A program made the translations under genes and the position numbers. A DNA stretch of 64,000 nucleotides from Acheta domesticus (Eukaryota; Arthropoda; Insecta; Orthoptera; Gryllidae). Shown here piece after piece: positions 1-12,471 of this stretch. The DNA lies in assembly GCA_031308135.1 (NCBI GenBank), contig JAHLJT010009436.1, forward strand, positions 215,942,786 to 216,006,785, given 5' to 3'. Each line of letters begins with the position of its first letter. The stretch's first letter is position 1. The notes below the pieces were generated by a model. That model ran no database searches and was not told where the DNA came from. It saw only the letters and a program-made list of their open reading frames with translations.

Positions 1-1370
1 ACATTTTTAAAAATTTGTAAATTAGATTCCAAGTAGTTTTGGGAATCCTGGCCCTTATTAACTTCGTTTCATAAGTTAAAATACTAGTGTCAAAACAGCT
101 ACCTTAGTTTCGGTTACGTGATACTGGTAAACCGCAATACAAATTGCGGTATAACCGTCATTTTTATCCACATTCCCACATTTCAGTCATCACCTGCAAA
201 ACTTGTTACGAATCGTAGAAAACACTATTTTATTTATTCAAAACTTTCAATACCATTTCTAGTCATTCGTATATTATTGTGACTTTGGATCACTAATAAA
301 TATCGTTGAAATATATAAATGAAATGAATTACTTCAATATTTAGATAAAATATTTAATTGTTGAAAGTAAAAAAAAAGCTTTAGATAGAAATCGTGAGTG
401 ACTTTGTTTTATCAGTTTGGTGCAAAAACTATTTCTTATGAAGCTAACATTTCAACACAAATTCGACAAATAAAATGCGTTTAATACAGCTGCAACATTT
501 CCCAACAATGAGAAGGAATTCTCAGAATCTCGCAACAATGAGAAGGAATTTTCCCGGCGACTTGTGCCGTTGTCCAATTAACAATCATTTGACATTTGCA
601 AATAGAGCCTGGGAAATTCAAATTTCCATTGTTCGAAAATTTGCAAAATTTCGTTAAACTACTTTTCTTTAAATTTACATGTTGCAGGAAAACGCAGAAA
701 AAATCGGAAAGACATTTTGCTGTCAATCATTTTTTCGGTACCAAGGACACACAAAACGTGGATTCTGCCTACACAACGTATTGGAGGAAGTAACTTACTA
801 TACATGTAGAAACACGATTTATCGACTTTTTCGTTACCAGGGCCTGGCAATAAGAGTTTTTCTGTCGAAAAGTCGCCGTTTTTCCAACAGTATTTCAATA
901 CTTTCTCTAGGCTGCGCAAACAGTGCGAGAACGAAAAACCATACAATATTCATATCATGTTTATGAAATAGAAATTGATTGGCAGTTCGTTAATAATAAA
1001 TAAGCCACTTTCAAGACATAACATTTTCAACTCAGTGTGCTTTATTTTTCAGAAGCACAAAAAAAAAACAATCAAAGAAATAGGCGTAGCGTTTTACATG
1101 CATTTTACAACATCGCTTTCTTTTACCTGTTCTTTCTTACTATAGTAACAATTCGCCCTACCTTACAAACCACACTGATTTGTAAAAACCAAATATATAA
1201 TGTAAGATTAAAAGCTTTCTTTTATCTTAAAACGTAAACGAACTTTTCTAGCAACTACTAATGACTTTATAAGCCTCGCAAACAACAAAACCACAAATCG
1301 AAGAACTTCAACAACAAATCCCTTGAACAGAGCGGCATAGAGCCACTGGACTGTGATAAGCTTTGAGCGA
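1..1370. other. AT-rich noncoding spacer
   Basis: AT-rich, stop-dense sequence in all frames with no recognisable gene. The one local structure is a direct repeat: AACAATGAGAAGGAATT at 504-520 recurs exactly 30 bp later at 534-550. A looser pair TTTTTCGGTACC / TTTTTCGTTACC lies near 730 and 828. Confidence 0.6.
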
Positions 1371-1719
1371 CACCTCGTTGGTCAGCCCTCCACGACAAGT
1401 CCAAAGCGCTGCGGTCGCCGGTTAGGCGGGGTCCTCTGAAAGGGCGAGCAGAGCACGAGTGGACCAACTCCGCAGAAACGACTCAGAGCTGTTGCGCGAC
1501 TCAGAGAAGAGCGGAGCGGGGCCGGGGCCGGGGCGGGGCCGGGGCGGGGACGGGACGGAGCGGCGAAGGGAGGGGCAACGACCACCGGCGCCGGAAGCGG
1601 TGCGGGCAGGGCGGAGGAGGACTGAGAATTTAAGCTAATCACGACCGTAATTGGCCATTTGCAATCGCGTGGAATTGCAGACACGCCCCCTCTCGACGCT
1701 TGCCGCGCCGCACCGCGCT

Positions 1720-1754
<35 letters not shown>

Positions 1755-1790
1755 AGACGTTCCTGCGCTCAGCGCTGCCACAGTACTGGC
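1371..1790. other. GC-rich island with GGGGCC-type tract and (CGG)n
   Basis: An abrupt CpG-dense island in AT-rich surroundings. It holds a G-rich tract built of GGGGCC/GGGGCG units (about 1510-1560) and a pure CGG run of about eleven units (1724-1755). Overlapping ORFs on both strands here encode only poly-Ala, poly-Arg or poly-Gly and are products of the triplet repeat. It could be a CpG-island promoter or enhancer; nothing decides which. Confidence 0.6.
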
Positions 1791-2480
1791 TCTGGTTGGA
1801 GAGGGTGCTGGGCGAATTGGACGAGTTGGGGAACAGAAGGGAAGAGGGAGTGAGGGAAGAGGGGCAGAATAAGAGAGAGAGGCAGAGGATGGGGGAGATT
1901 GCCGACAGACCGAACGAGACAGTGTCAGTTGTGGAGACAATGAAGAAGGGAGAGCCACACAGTTGATCGAAGAAATTCTCAATGGCAGACAGATGGATAG
2001 CCAGAGACTTTATATGACTGGCAAACAGATCAGATAAACAGAATGAGAATGAGTACTGGAAAAGAAATACGCTAGAGTGACATTCAAAGGAAGATGGAGC
2101 AAATTAAGATTTGTGGACTCGAACCTTATTTTTCCAGATTTAAAGTGATTTAATTGCTACTTATTTTTTGATATCAGAACGGAAATTAAATTTAAACTGT
2201 CACTCAGCAAATGTAAATACAATATACAATAAACAAACTTAATAAGACATTGATATCCAACAGTGAAAATAATATGTATATACCGTACGTGCATTTCCAA
2301 GTTTTAAAAAAATGGTCGCATAGAATACATATACTTACGGAGTAATTCATACCATTTTTGTAGAAATAACAGAGATTTTGCATCTTCAACACACACTATT
2401 CCACCATATCTGGGACCTCCTTTGTCTATTTTACAAGGATCTGCTAATCGTAAAAAGTATGACTAAATTACTTACCAATT
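1791..2480. other. Purine-rich then AT-rich spacer, nothing recognised
   Basis: The left part is GA-rich (about 1800-1940) and the rest AT-rich. GGACTCGAACC at 2115-2125 resembles a reversed tRNA B box but has no matching A box. No gene seen. Confidence 0.55.
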
Positions 2481-2770
2481 CGTTAAGCACAGCATTCTGC
2501 CATGCGCATTATTAACAGACACGCCAAACAATGCAAAACCTAAGCTACATTCTCGTTTAAAGCAGCACACAGCCACATGGTCACTTTCACGATCGCGCCC
2601 CACAATTCTCCACCATTTCTATGCCGATTCGCGCTTCCCTTCCCTCATGTGCCGTTGCCGTGCTTCAATAACAGCTCCCCTCCCCCGCAATAGTTCCATT
2701 TCAACTAACGACGCGAGTGTTTACCTCTCCGTTTCAATGTATATTTGATCGCGTTCGCGCACGTATTGAA
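2481..2770. promoter_or_regulatory. Candidate regulatory block, single-copy, mixed composition
   Basis: A non-repetitive stretch of balanced composition between AT-rich spacers. It includes ATGCGCATTATTAA near 2501 (POU/homeodomain-like) and an E-box CACATG near 2575. No ORF is convincing. The regulatory reading is inference from composition and motifs only. Confidence 0.25.
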
Positions 2771-3740
2771 CGGCACTAATGGGCCGTGGTATGAAGCCCG
2801 ATTTTTTCCTTCGATTTTGCAGAAGCAGTAGTTTGTATGTAGAGAGCAAACACAGCGTAGACCTGTCGATTCACAAATTTATTTGTTTGTTCTTTGGGAA
2901 ATATGAAATGCGCATTTTGCAACGAATTATCCAGAAAAAAACGCAAATTTAAAAATAGATACAAATGTGAATGTATAAAAATCAGATGAAATTAAACTAG
3001 TCGGGCAGAACATAAAACTCAATTTATTTTTCTCCTAAATTTTATGTTCTGTTAATCTCAGCTATCCAGTCATACAAATTACGAGTGCATTAATTATAAT
3101 TATTGCAAAACTATATATTAGATGAAAACTCTGTAACGGGAAAATAAACATAATCGAGGCAGATCTGAGTCGTTAAAGTAGCTAATGAGTGAGATTTCAT
3201 CGATAAACCACACCAGACTTTGGACACGACTTTACCACGTTAGAAAAGAAGTTTAGGGGTCAGACAGTGAAAAACAGATCTTCCCGTAAATTTCGACAAT
3301 TGGATGTTCAAAACGTTCCTGATTTGAAGGACGGGGGGGGGGGGAATCCAGGGAGTGAGTGATTGTAGCAGCAACCTTCCTAATTTTGTATGGCCGTTAA
3401 GACAAGGTGTCAATGTTACAATTGAAACATGGCATGAATGTTACAGAGTAAGATTTATTTTTCCAATTACTGAACATCATAACAAATATGTAACAAGGGC
3501 CACAGAAGTGGAGACTTAGTGAGTCTGAGTGTTTGATTTTATTCAGGAAATAATTTTTATACAAAAAATATTCAGAAACTTTTAAATAGCAAAATTCTAT
3601 GCAAATAAAAATAATAAATTATTATTATGTCAAAAATACCTGCTATGTCCAACCTGCTAAAACGTAAGTTCTTCCATGAGCACACAGTGAACATATACTG
3701 CAGAACAATATTACGAGATTGACGATGATGGATCTCTACA
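2771..3740. other. AT-rich spacer with a G12 run
   Basis: AT-rich noncoding sequence. A run of twelve G at 3333-3344 is the only striking element. No gene or repeat family recognised. Confidence 0.55.
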
Positions 3741-3801
3741 AGGAAGGAACCACCGCTGTCGCTAAAGACACATCGCTGTAGTATGCTAGTGGTTCCTTCC
3801 T
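3741..3801. repeat. Short perfect inverted repeat (13-bp arms)
   Basis: AGGAAGGAACCAC at 3741-3753 is perfectly reverse-complemented by GTGGTTCCTTCCT at 3789-3801, with a 35-nt loop. The arms could form a hairpin in RNA or single-stranded DNA. No TIR signature or target duplication is evident, so its origin is open. Confidence 0.7.
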
Positions 3802-5370
3802 CTAAAACGCAGTCGTAGCTCTTGGCACAGGATTGAAGTAGTATTTCTTACTTATTAACGTCGCCGGATTCATTAGCAGAATTTGTTGCCACGGGAAGAA
3901 GATAACTTCTCAGCACCGGAGGTATATCCGACAATTAATGTCATAGTTGGGCAACGCGTTCGAAAGTTACCACAAAAATATATCGTGAGTTCAAACCACT
4001 AAGTTAATTAGGAAAGAGGGAGGTGAATACGCGAAAACAAGTCATAACTCGCGCTGGGAACAACTTGGCGATTCCTGGCAAGGGAAAGGGCGATGAGAGC
4101 GAGAGGACCTGCTTCAGGAATGATAGGGGAGGAAATGCAGGTTATCACGAAAACCGTCCTTCCGATCATGATCAAAATGCACGCGACTTCCCTTTATAAA
4201 ATATTTTATAACTGACAAATATCATAAAACGTGATCCATTTGATATGAGACTGTAAAAAGAATGAAATAAGAGTGACATGTAGACATTATGAAAATATAT
4301 ATCTACTAATATTTTGCACAACTTACGAATAATTATTAAAGTACGTTTGGAAATTTCAACTTGAAGTAATAAATACATTAAAACACACACACCAAAAAAA
4401 TCATACAATGTGAACATTACGTACAATCTGGAATGTGCGATGGTTTCAATTGCACCATGTGGGCATTATTTAACACATGTTGTCATCACATTCTATTGTT
4501 CACATGGAATCTATATGTTTCGTAAAATTTAATTGTTTTCGACATTTAACTTTTTTTTGAAACTAACTTGGAAAAGTCTTTCATTGTGAATCCTTGAATA
4601 CGTGTAATTCTTGCAAATAAAACTGCTTAGTACAAAAACTAACATTTTCCTGAGATGCTACATAACTATCTGAATGTTGGACCTCAAATAATCATCTCAG
4701 CCCATCGACGAAAGTGAGAGAGGTCAAGATGAGGATGTATCACAAAAATTCCTTGAAAAGTAAAATCTAATTGATTTAATTTTCCTATTTAGTGTTATAC
4801 AATGATTTTCTTAAGAAAATATCGATGTTCTTTTTTACACCAAGAAATTACAAACTGCTCACTTTCTCTACATTCAATCACAAGATATCGCTTCTAGGCT
4901 GCAATAGTGGCTCAACTCAATAATACGAATTTTGAGTTAATATAGCCTCCAGAATTGCAGATTGGTCTATCTTGCAACAGCATCAGTAGCATATCTTACA
5001 GTACAGTATCCCACCAACAAATGGCAGAGGTGTGAATGCAACAATAATGTATTTCAATATAAGTTAAAAACCTCTAACTCATTTATCTAAACACCTGATT
5101 TTTTGAGTTCCGCCACAATTGCAACCCAAGAACGATGTGTCTTTACTACAATCCATCATCCATCATTTAATATTATACGACTTCATTAAAGTACGATTAG
5201 GTCACACAAGTGCCATTCGCATTGTACAAGCTGATAACAGTGGGCAGTTGGCACAATGTACAACATCCACCTCCACAGACGAACTATACCCAGAAGGTCG
5301 TTTTCTACGCAGCACATCCATAACATCCCTATCCAAAAAATTAGAGAAAACTTTCTAGCGGTGGACGCGG
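3802..5370. other. AT-rich spacer, nothing recognised
   Basis: AT-rich, stop-dense sequence. A small GC-balanced patch at about 4030-4170 has no recognisable content. No gene, repeat family or RNA gene seen. Confidence 0.55.
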
Positions 5371-5640
5371 AGGATCGTAGTTGGTGGTGATGAGGGGTGG
5401 GGGGTGAGTGCGTCTGCCAGACTCTCTCCATCAAAGTGGCCATACGGGGATGTCCGGGCGAGCGATGTTCACACTTTTGGAGCGGCGCCAGCGTCGGCCA
5501 CAGCCGATTGTTTGCTGGCGCTCACAATGGAGGCCACTCTGCTTTGCCAACCGCAATGGTTGTGTTCCCGCGACGAGAAGTGATTATGTGCTCAAAGAAG
5601 TTCTCTTTAGGTCTGCGGCAAGTCCGCGACGCTCCGTTCT
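5371..5640. other. Moderate GC island
   Basis: CpG-containing patch between AT-rich flanks, with overlapping ORFs on both strands that show no recognisable domain. Possibly regulatory; function unknown. Confidence 0.4.
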
Positions 5641-6880
5641 CAGATATTTCACTAGAACTCCAGTTGTTTTTTTTTTGTTTTGTTTTTTAAGTTTATTTTC
5701 ATGGTTATTGTTCTACAATCGCTAGTAAGAGTCAGGATTCTCGGTGTTCACAAATAATTAAACCACTATATAAGTCGCTATTCATTAATTAATTCGCAAT
5801 AATCCGTTCTCTTAACAATTTATTCAAATGACATAACTCAGTAGATTGAAGTTCCGTAAATACCCTTTAGGTATTACCAGTGCTTGATTTATAAACTGTT
5901 AGGTCCCTGAACGCGCCCCAAATTAATTATTAATTTAATAGAAATAGTTACACATTTATAATACATTTTAATAATTATTCCGTAGGTACCGAAACGCCGT
6001 TCCGTTGCTTTCCGGCGGAAAGTAGGTATTACGACATAAACTAGATATAAAAATCACTAAACATTTCCTAAATTTAATATCGTTCTTGGTTTAAGATTAC
6101 AAGATGATATTAGGAATGTTAAAAATTGCTTCTGTTTATTCATGTATAATTCTAATGAAGTTTGCATATATTATGGTATATTCTTAACATTTTTTCAATA
6201 ACAAACCCGCATACATTTATCGATGTACTACACTCGATTCAAGTGACGTAATTACGCATTCGAGAATCTCACAATCATAAACATATGCGCTGATAGAAAA
6301 CGGCCCTTATACGTACATTTTCGCGCTGTGCAACATACGACCAGCTCTAATGAGGTGAATGCTAATGTGAACGATTTATGGTTTCTCGTCAACGTAATTC
6401 GCTGCTGCAAAATTTAGTAGGCAGTGAAGAATTAACTGTGACGACCATTGCAAATGTATCAGATGCCAATACACGACCACACCAGGAATGAGAACACGTG
6501 CAGAATTAACAGGGGTCTCACAGAATGTTTCGAAAGCACTGATTAAAGGTTCTAATGTGATGCACTCTGTGAAAATTTGAACTTTTCTTGACACCCTTAT
6601 TCACAATTTTCCATTTTAAACAAAAATCAATTTAACATTTCAATTAAAAAAGAGTGTTAGACTTATGAAACTTCTCTAAAAGTGCTTCTGGAGTTTCTTT
6701 TCTTAAAAAGAATACTTTATAAATTATTCATTAAGAAACTTGAAAAAGTGAATAAACATATATGGTGAATGAAAAATGAATGAATAAATGAAACGTCTCA
6801 CACTGAATGAAAATTAAATTGTAGCTAACAAATGTATGACATGTGCTCATATCTGCTTCAGTACTTCAGTATTCTGTGAA
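5641..6880. other. AT-rich spacer, nothing firmly recognised
   Basis: AT-rich noncoding sequence. A 72-codon minus-strand ORF (6376-6594) has a fairly balanced residue mix but no domain I know, and I do not call it a gene. Confidence 0.5.
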
Positions 6881-7350
6881 ATCACGCTAGAGTTCGCAGG
6901 CAGTAGATGCGACTGCGTCCAGATGCTTGCAAGGCGCACCCGGAATGGACTGTTCCTGTTGATCCGACACACGAAACAGCGCTACGTTGCCGCAGCCAAG
7001 CGGATGGGCGTGTGTAGTCCTCCTCCCTCCTCTTTCCTCCCCCCACCCCCACCCCCCTTCGCCTCCTTCCCGCGCTGCTACCGCCGCCGAAGTGTGGCAG
7101 CGCCATTGCGGAGTTAAATTGAATTACAAACATCCCCGCGAGTTGTGGTGCTATGTGGCTAAACAGCGTTACTCAAAACCATCGAACTGTTAATTCTGCT
7201 GCGGAACTAAATCTGAGTTGCAAGAGGGCCACGAGCTTTTCCCGCGCGAGGTTAAATTGTGTTGGGGAAGTCCCTGGAGGTCGCGCCGCGAGACCGCATA
7301 GGCCGTCGTTGTCGCCGGAAGACGCTTACAGATGTGCTCTCTGATGCAAC
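6881..7350. other. GC island with C-rich/CT-rich tract
   Basis: A CpG-rich patch. Positions 7018-7070 are almost pure C with scattered T on the plus strand, flanked by balanced sequence. Short ORFs here on both strands are rich in Pro, Ser, Gly or Arg because of this tract. Confidence 0.5.
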
Positions 7351-8400
7351 GACACGAATGCTCACTCAAATGCACGTAATTGCGTTCTTGGCAGAAACGT
7401 TTCGGACGAGTTAGTTTCGTGAAATGAAATTTCCATAACAATTACAATTGTTTCTTGAAATCATAGTTTGTTCTACTGGGACAGAACATAAAACAGGGTG
7501 AACGAAAACAAAATTTACGTTCAGTGTTGCGTCACACACATATTTCATCTATTTCTGTAACTGCATGACTGTTTATATTATGATTAATATGTAACGTTTC
7601 AACCGAACTAGGAGGCCGCTTTCCAGGTTATAATTTATGTTGGTAAGTTTTCTGTACACAAGAACTTGCGATCACATTATTAGCATTTAACTATTCAGTT
7701 AACTTGCAAATGGCGTTTCCATATGCTTTTAAGATAATGAATTCCCATTTAGTTCCAGAGTAAAATTAGTTAACTTAAGCTGTGTAACATTCGTTACAGG
7801 CACTCTTGGTTTGCAGTAAAAACTTTGTTTGTAAATCAAGAATTAAAACACTGAAACGTAAACCATATCATAAAGTGGGAGGAGGGGAGAATTGATCTTG
7901 GATAGAAAAGAAAGGATACCGCATAGCCATTCAAAAAATAATAATGGAAAATGACCAATTTCTCCCATATAAAAGTTTGAATTTAGGGTTAATAATTTTC
8001 GTCCATAAAACGAAAAGGTATATTCCGAAAACCAAAATTATTTAGTAACTCTAAAACTATAAGCGGTTAAGATTTTACGAAGACACTTCAAAATATTGAA
8101 GAGGAATCCACACCACATGGCGCGCAACATGTATAATTAAGTAGGAACGGGTACCAGAATTGACTTCCTTATACGATCAGCATTGAAACAACCATTTCAG
8201 TACTACGAAACATTTTCAGCACAGAAACAATGATAAGTACTTAAAACAAAACGAAAGTACGAATTTAAGTTAATTGCATGAACATACCGAATTGAAGTAT
8301 TAATCCTATCTCGAACATTTCACTTAGAATAACACACACACACGCCGAATACACGGCAACGAACAACCACAGCAACAACCAACGCCAGCAAAATTGAGCC
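7351..8400. other. AT-rich spacer, nothing recognised
   Basis: AT-rich sequence with no ORF of note. A short CA run (about 8332-8343) lies just before the next GC island. Confidence 0.55.
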
Positions 8401-8830
8401 TCCACTAGTGACGCCGGCGGAGGAACAACTGAACTAACAAGTGGTGGTTTGGCTGGCATCGGGGCGGGACGGGGGCTGGCTTCCCTGTTCCCGAAGCGGC
8501 GCGGCGCGACGGGCCGCCGGCACCCGCATACCACGCCTTCCGCTACCTGCGGCCGCGACAACCCCCGGCGCACGGGGGGGAGGGGGAGACTTTGTCCCCG
8601 TGACTTTCGCGGCCCGCCTCCGCCTCCCGCCCTCGGCACCGATCGCGGCCGCACCGCGACGACAAAAGCGGCCCCGGCGGCCCCGGTCATTTCTTTGTGT
8701 GTCTAACTAACGATGTCAGCGGGGGGCGCGGCCCGGAGGGGCACTGCCACAGTCGCCACGAGACCCCGGCCGGCACCGCCCCCTCCCCCCCAGCGCCAAC
8801 CGCCCGACTTGTTCTCTGATGGGGGATATG
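8401..8830. other. CpG-rich island
   Basis: Sharply bounded, very CpG-rich segment with overlapping Pro/Arg/Gly/Ala-rich ORFs in several frames of both strands. That multi-frame openness is expected from GC-rich sequence and is not evidence of coding. A GGTAAGT donor-like string occurs on the minus strand near 8850. Candidate CpG-island promoter or enhancer. Confidence 0.5.
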
Positions 8831-8991
8831 TGCCCGTGCCATACGTGACGACTTACCGATATGTGATCCTATCAACCAGAAGAACAGAAGGACAGATTTT
8901 AATTTTGATAAAACGTCTAGAATTTTCATTTGTCCCCCATGAGTGTTGGTTCTAAAGCATATGAAACACTAATATTATCATTACATATGAT

Positions 8992-9382
8992 GGTAACAGT
9001 CTTGTTTGTACAGTCCATAATCTGCTCGAAAATCGTTATTTTAAGTGGAAAATGAAGACTAATGCGAACTATATTACAAGATAATTTAATTATTCCAGTT
9101 AAATACAATGCAACTTTGTACACCTAGACGAAATGGCCTTGAATTTGAAATTCACCAGCGTATTTATAAGCGCAGGAACCAGCCGATAGGAAGGTTTCCA
9201 AGCACCTAAATGTGCTGGTGAACTTCACATTCAAGGCCATATCATCTAGGTGTACAAAGTTACATTTTATTTAACTAGAATTATTCACTTATCTTGTAAT
9301 ATATTTTTTAATAGTCTCAATTTTCCACTTAAAATTAACGATTTTCGAGTAATTTATGGACTGTTCAAAGAAGACTGTTACA
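8992..9382. mobile_element. Foldback (hairpin) element with about 168-bp arms
   Basis: Two arms, about 8992-9159 and 9213-9382, are imperfect reverse complements over almost their whole length. Shared anchors in arm order include the GTAACAGTCTT end, GTCCATAA, the CGAAAATCG core, TTACAAGATAA, TTTGTACACCTAGA, TGGCCTTGAAT and TTCACCAGC. The spacer of about 50 bp carries a small AGGAACC/GGTTTCC pair. No transposase ORF is present. The layout fits a foldback element or palindromic MITE; the superfamily and target duplication are not clear. Arm divergence suggests an old insertion. Confidence 0.85.
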
Positions 9383-9660
9383 AACTGTATCTGTTTAATT
9401 AACATGTACAAATGAAAAAAAAATTATAAAATAAATCAATCAAAAATAACAAATAATCCGACGAGATGCCTCGTAATCCAATCCTCTAAAACGCTGATTT
9501 TCCGACACCAGCCAGGTAAGAAAAATCGGATAGAAAAAGCGATAAAGTTTTGAGATACATCGTCGTGATTGGGGCTTTTTGTATGTATAGTTAAACACTA
9601 TTGGTTTTTAATATCACGAATGGAATAGTCAAGTAAAAATAAACTAAATCCAGGAAAGTG
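9383..9660. other. AT-rich spacer
   Basis: AT-rich. CAG|GTAAGA at 9513-9521 resembles a splice donor, but every upstream frame I checked closes quickly. Nothing else recognised. Confidence 0.5.
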
Positions 9661-9930
9661 TCGCCAAATTATCAGTGGCTCCATAGGACGCGCAGAGTGA
9701 CACAAGGAGAACGACCACTGAGTAAACCCAGCTGGCGTTGCCGCTCTCCAGAGGACAGGACGCAAGCAGGGCGCGGACTGAGCCGCAGCCGCGGCCCCGG
9801 AGGCGGCCCATTCGCTGCCATTAACGCCACGCCCTCGGCGCCGCAAAGGGTGGAAGGGCGCTTTGTTCCGTCGCGTCGATCCAGCCGCCGCCGTCCGCGC
9901 CACCACAACAAGTGTGTAACATCCAAGGAC
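9661..9930. other. CpG-rich island
   Basis: Short CpG-rich block with several overlapping ORFs on both strands and no recognisable domain. Candidate regulatory island. Confidence 0.45.
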
Positions 9931-11210
9931 GTACAACGAAACGAAATAGGACAATCCAATAACGGTTTTTCGTTCTTTTGAGACGCAACGAATATGTTGT
10001 GAATGAATGAATAAAATGGAATGAAAACAATAGTTTACCAAAAAATAATACAGTACTTATCGTAATTATAACATTGAATGTAAAATGTTTGTTTGGATTT
10101 CAAAAACATCCTCTCCGAAATATTCACTTTCTCAAGAAATAAAACATTACACTTCTGATTAACCGTTTAGCGATATTTTTCTTCATATACATCTGCCATT
10201 TTCGTTACGTGGCCAACCAATGTCTTGTCATCTTGTCAGACCAGGTGAATGCCGACTCAGATTTTAGTGTTCTACTCTGCACCGAAATTTGCACTCGAAG
10301 ACGCTGCATCCCAGGCCCCTACAACACAAGCGTCACGTTATGACTCCGCAATCTACAAAATTAGTGATTTGCAACGTTCTATTATAGATATAGTTTCTGG
10401 AGAGTTCGTCCGTTCCATGGAAATTTTTTGTTGTGCACAAAGCTGTTTTCACTAAAAAGAAAAATTTAAAATACGGAAGTTTCGCATGGATCCTACTAGT
10501 TAATTTGTATTGTAGTGCGTCAGGAATGTCTCTCCGTACAGAGCCAAATAAGGGGTTCATATTTAAAAAAACTGCATTTATGTTCGTAGCAACTAGATCT
10601 CTGGGAAACATGTGAAGGGGACAACACTTCCAGCATCTGTTATGACTGTGATGACTGCGCAATTTATATTTTCATTTGTTACAAGCTGTAGTTCGTGCTA
10701 TGAATATAATTTCTGTTGCTTGCCCTTTCAGCAGACACGTATGTCCCTGCGGAGAGACATTATGACTGACTAACACTCTATTAACTGTACTAACAATATC
10801 AATAATAAGAAAACAATAAAAATAATAAATAACTACTTGAAAATGACGAAATGAAAAAATGTCGGCGGATAAACGTTCATTACGTTATTTTTAATCAATG
10901 ATTAAAATTTAGTTTTTTTACTATAAAACTAGTTTATAAGAGCAAGTAATAATTCATCTACTACTCATATAACGAAAAAAAATCACCAAAATTCTATAGA
11001 GTAGAAAGCTCAAGTTTCTTTGTAAAGGCAAACCCTTATTATTTTAAATATATTCGTATATAATTACTACTAATATTACTACCATATTAATATTCATATT
11101 GATATCTTATGTACATGTATGTACGCAATAATTTATTGAAATCCTACTGTAAAGTGACATGGCGAAAAACACGACATGGGGCGTAAATAATAAAGTGACA
11201 ATGAAGGCAG
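9931..11210. other. AT-rich spacer, possible decayed repeat
   Basis: AT-rich. A 109-codon minus-strand ORF (10333-10662) has a mixed, protein-like composition, but I recognise no domain or catalytic motif. It could be a transposon remnant or chance. AATGTCTCTCCG near 10525 has a reverse-complement partner near 10753. Confidence 0.4.
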
Positions 11211-11214
11211 AGGT

Positions 11215-11870
11215 CAGTGACCCTGAGGATATCCAGGCGCAGTGGAGGCGCGGAGGTGAACTGGAGGTGTCGGCGAAATGGAGTCGACAGCCGCAGCAGG
11301 GGAGTGAGCTGCGGCTGAGTGGGAAGTGGCGGCGGCGGCGGTGGCAACCTTGCTCGTAAACCACTTGCCCGGCGGCGGCGCCTCCGGAGTGCTTCCAGAG
11401 CAGTCACCGGCCCGCCCCTTGATGCGCGCTCCGCTCCGCACCGCCACTTCCGCCTCTCGATATTTCTCTGGGGCCTGAAGGGGCGGGGCGGGGCGGTGGC
11501 CGGGGCGGGTGGCGGAGCGGGCGGACGGAGCGGGGGGTGGAGCGGGGGCGGGGGTGGAGCGGGGGGCGGGGTGAAGCGGGGATCAGGGGGCGGGGCGGGG
11601 TTTTGGAGCGGGGGCCGTGGGGTTTGGAGCGGGGCGGGGCGGGGCGGGGCGAGATGGGGCGGGAGTTGTGGGAGGTGCGGGCGGAGCGGGCGGGAGGGTT
11701 AACAAGGTGGCCTCCAAGGTCGCAGCCTAACAGCTTTCACCGCCGCGCCACGCCGCAGTCGCTGCTGTGTGCTCTGCCTCCTCCTACGCGACGGCCCCGC
11801 TGGCGCTACCCTGGGGACGCAGCGCCGCCGCCGGTGCTGCCCTGACTGCTGTCACTGGAGATGAAATCGC
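11215..11870. other. GC island with very G-rich core (G-quadruplex potential)
   Basis: A CpG-rich island whose core (about 11470-11700) is strongly G-rich on the plus strand, with repeated GGGGCGGGGC and GGAGCGGGG units. Dozens of G-runs of three or more fit the intramolecular G-quadruplex pattern. The Gly/Arg-rich 127-codon ORF across it follows from the repeat. The right flank (11700-11850) is CpG-rich and non-repetitive. Confidence 0.65.
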
Positions 11871-12471
11871 AGCAAACAGCATCTGAGGCTTCGCTTTTCG
11901 CGGAACCCATCACAGCAGTCTTTTCATGTCAATTCTTTGTTAATATCAGCTTAAAGAAATGCTTACAAATTCAGTACACACGCTCTAAAATGCTTTCAAC
12001 TACCCATTGACATTTAACGTCATTCGACTCTCTCTTACACAGAATGCTCCATAACAAAATTATTGCAATGGATTCTTGGTGTGTAAAGATTTTTGACATA
12101 GCGGCTTTCTCAAAAATTAAGAATGTGGAAAATTTCCAAATAAATGAATTACTAATACTAAACAAGTTTTATACAGTTAAATATAAAACTACTATTATCC
12201 TATAAACTGCCTAATTAAGTAGTCTAAGTTCGGACGAAACCGGCTCAAAGGAGCGACATCCTCCAGAACTCTGTTTGAAAGTATCATACTGTACCAAAAT
12301 TTCAAATAATAAGAATTTCCCCTGTTAGAATTAGTATGCTTTGTTTCTAAAACGAGTCTGTTGCTTCACACGATTTGGGAAATCAACTTCGGCGCAGGCT
12401 TTCGGGACATCATCCTACATTACGAATCATCTGGACCATTTAATACTAGTAAAGGCTTCCGCGTCCGGAGT
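11871..12471. other. AT-rich spacer, nothing recognised
   Basis: AT-rich noncoding sequence between the G-rich island and the long hairpin that follows. Confidence 0.5.

Noticed and set aside
2115..2125. Reversed tRNA B box GGACTCGAACC
   Set aside because: No A box at the right spacing and no T-arm pairing.
8845..8929. Minus-strand hydrophobic start (MKILDVLSKL...) ending at a GGTAAGT donor-like string
   Set aside because: Signal-peptide-like by eye, but no promoter, acceptor or homology; likely chance.
10333..10662. 109-codon minus-strand ORF with mixed composition
   Set aside because: No recognisable motif; may be a transposon relic, but not enough to annotate.
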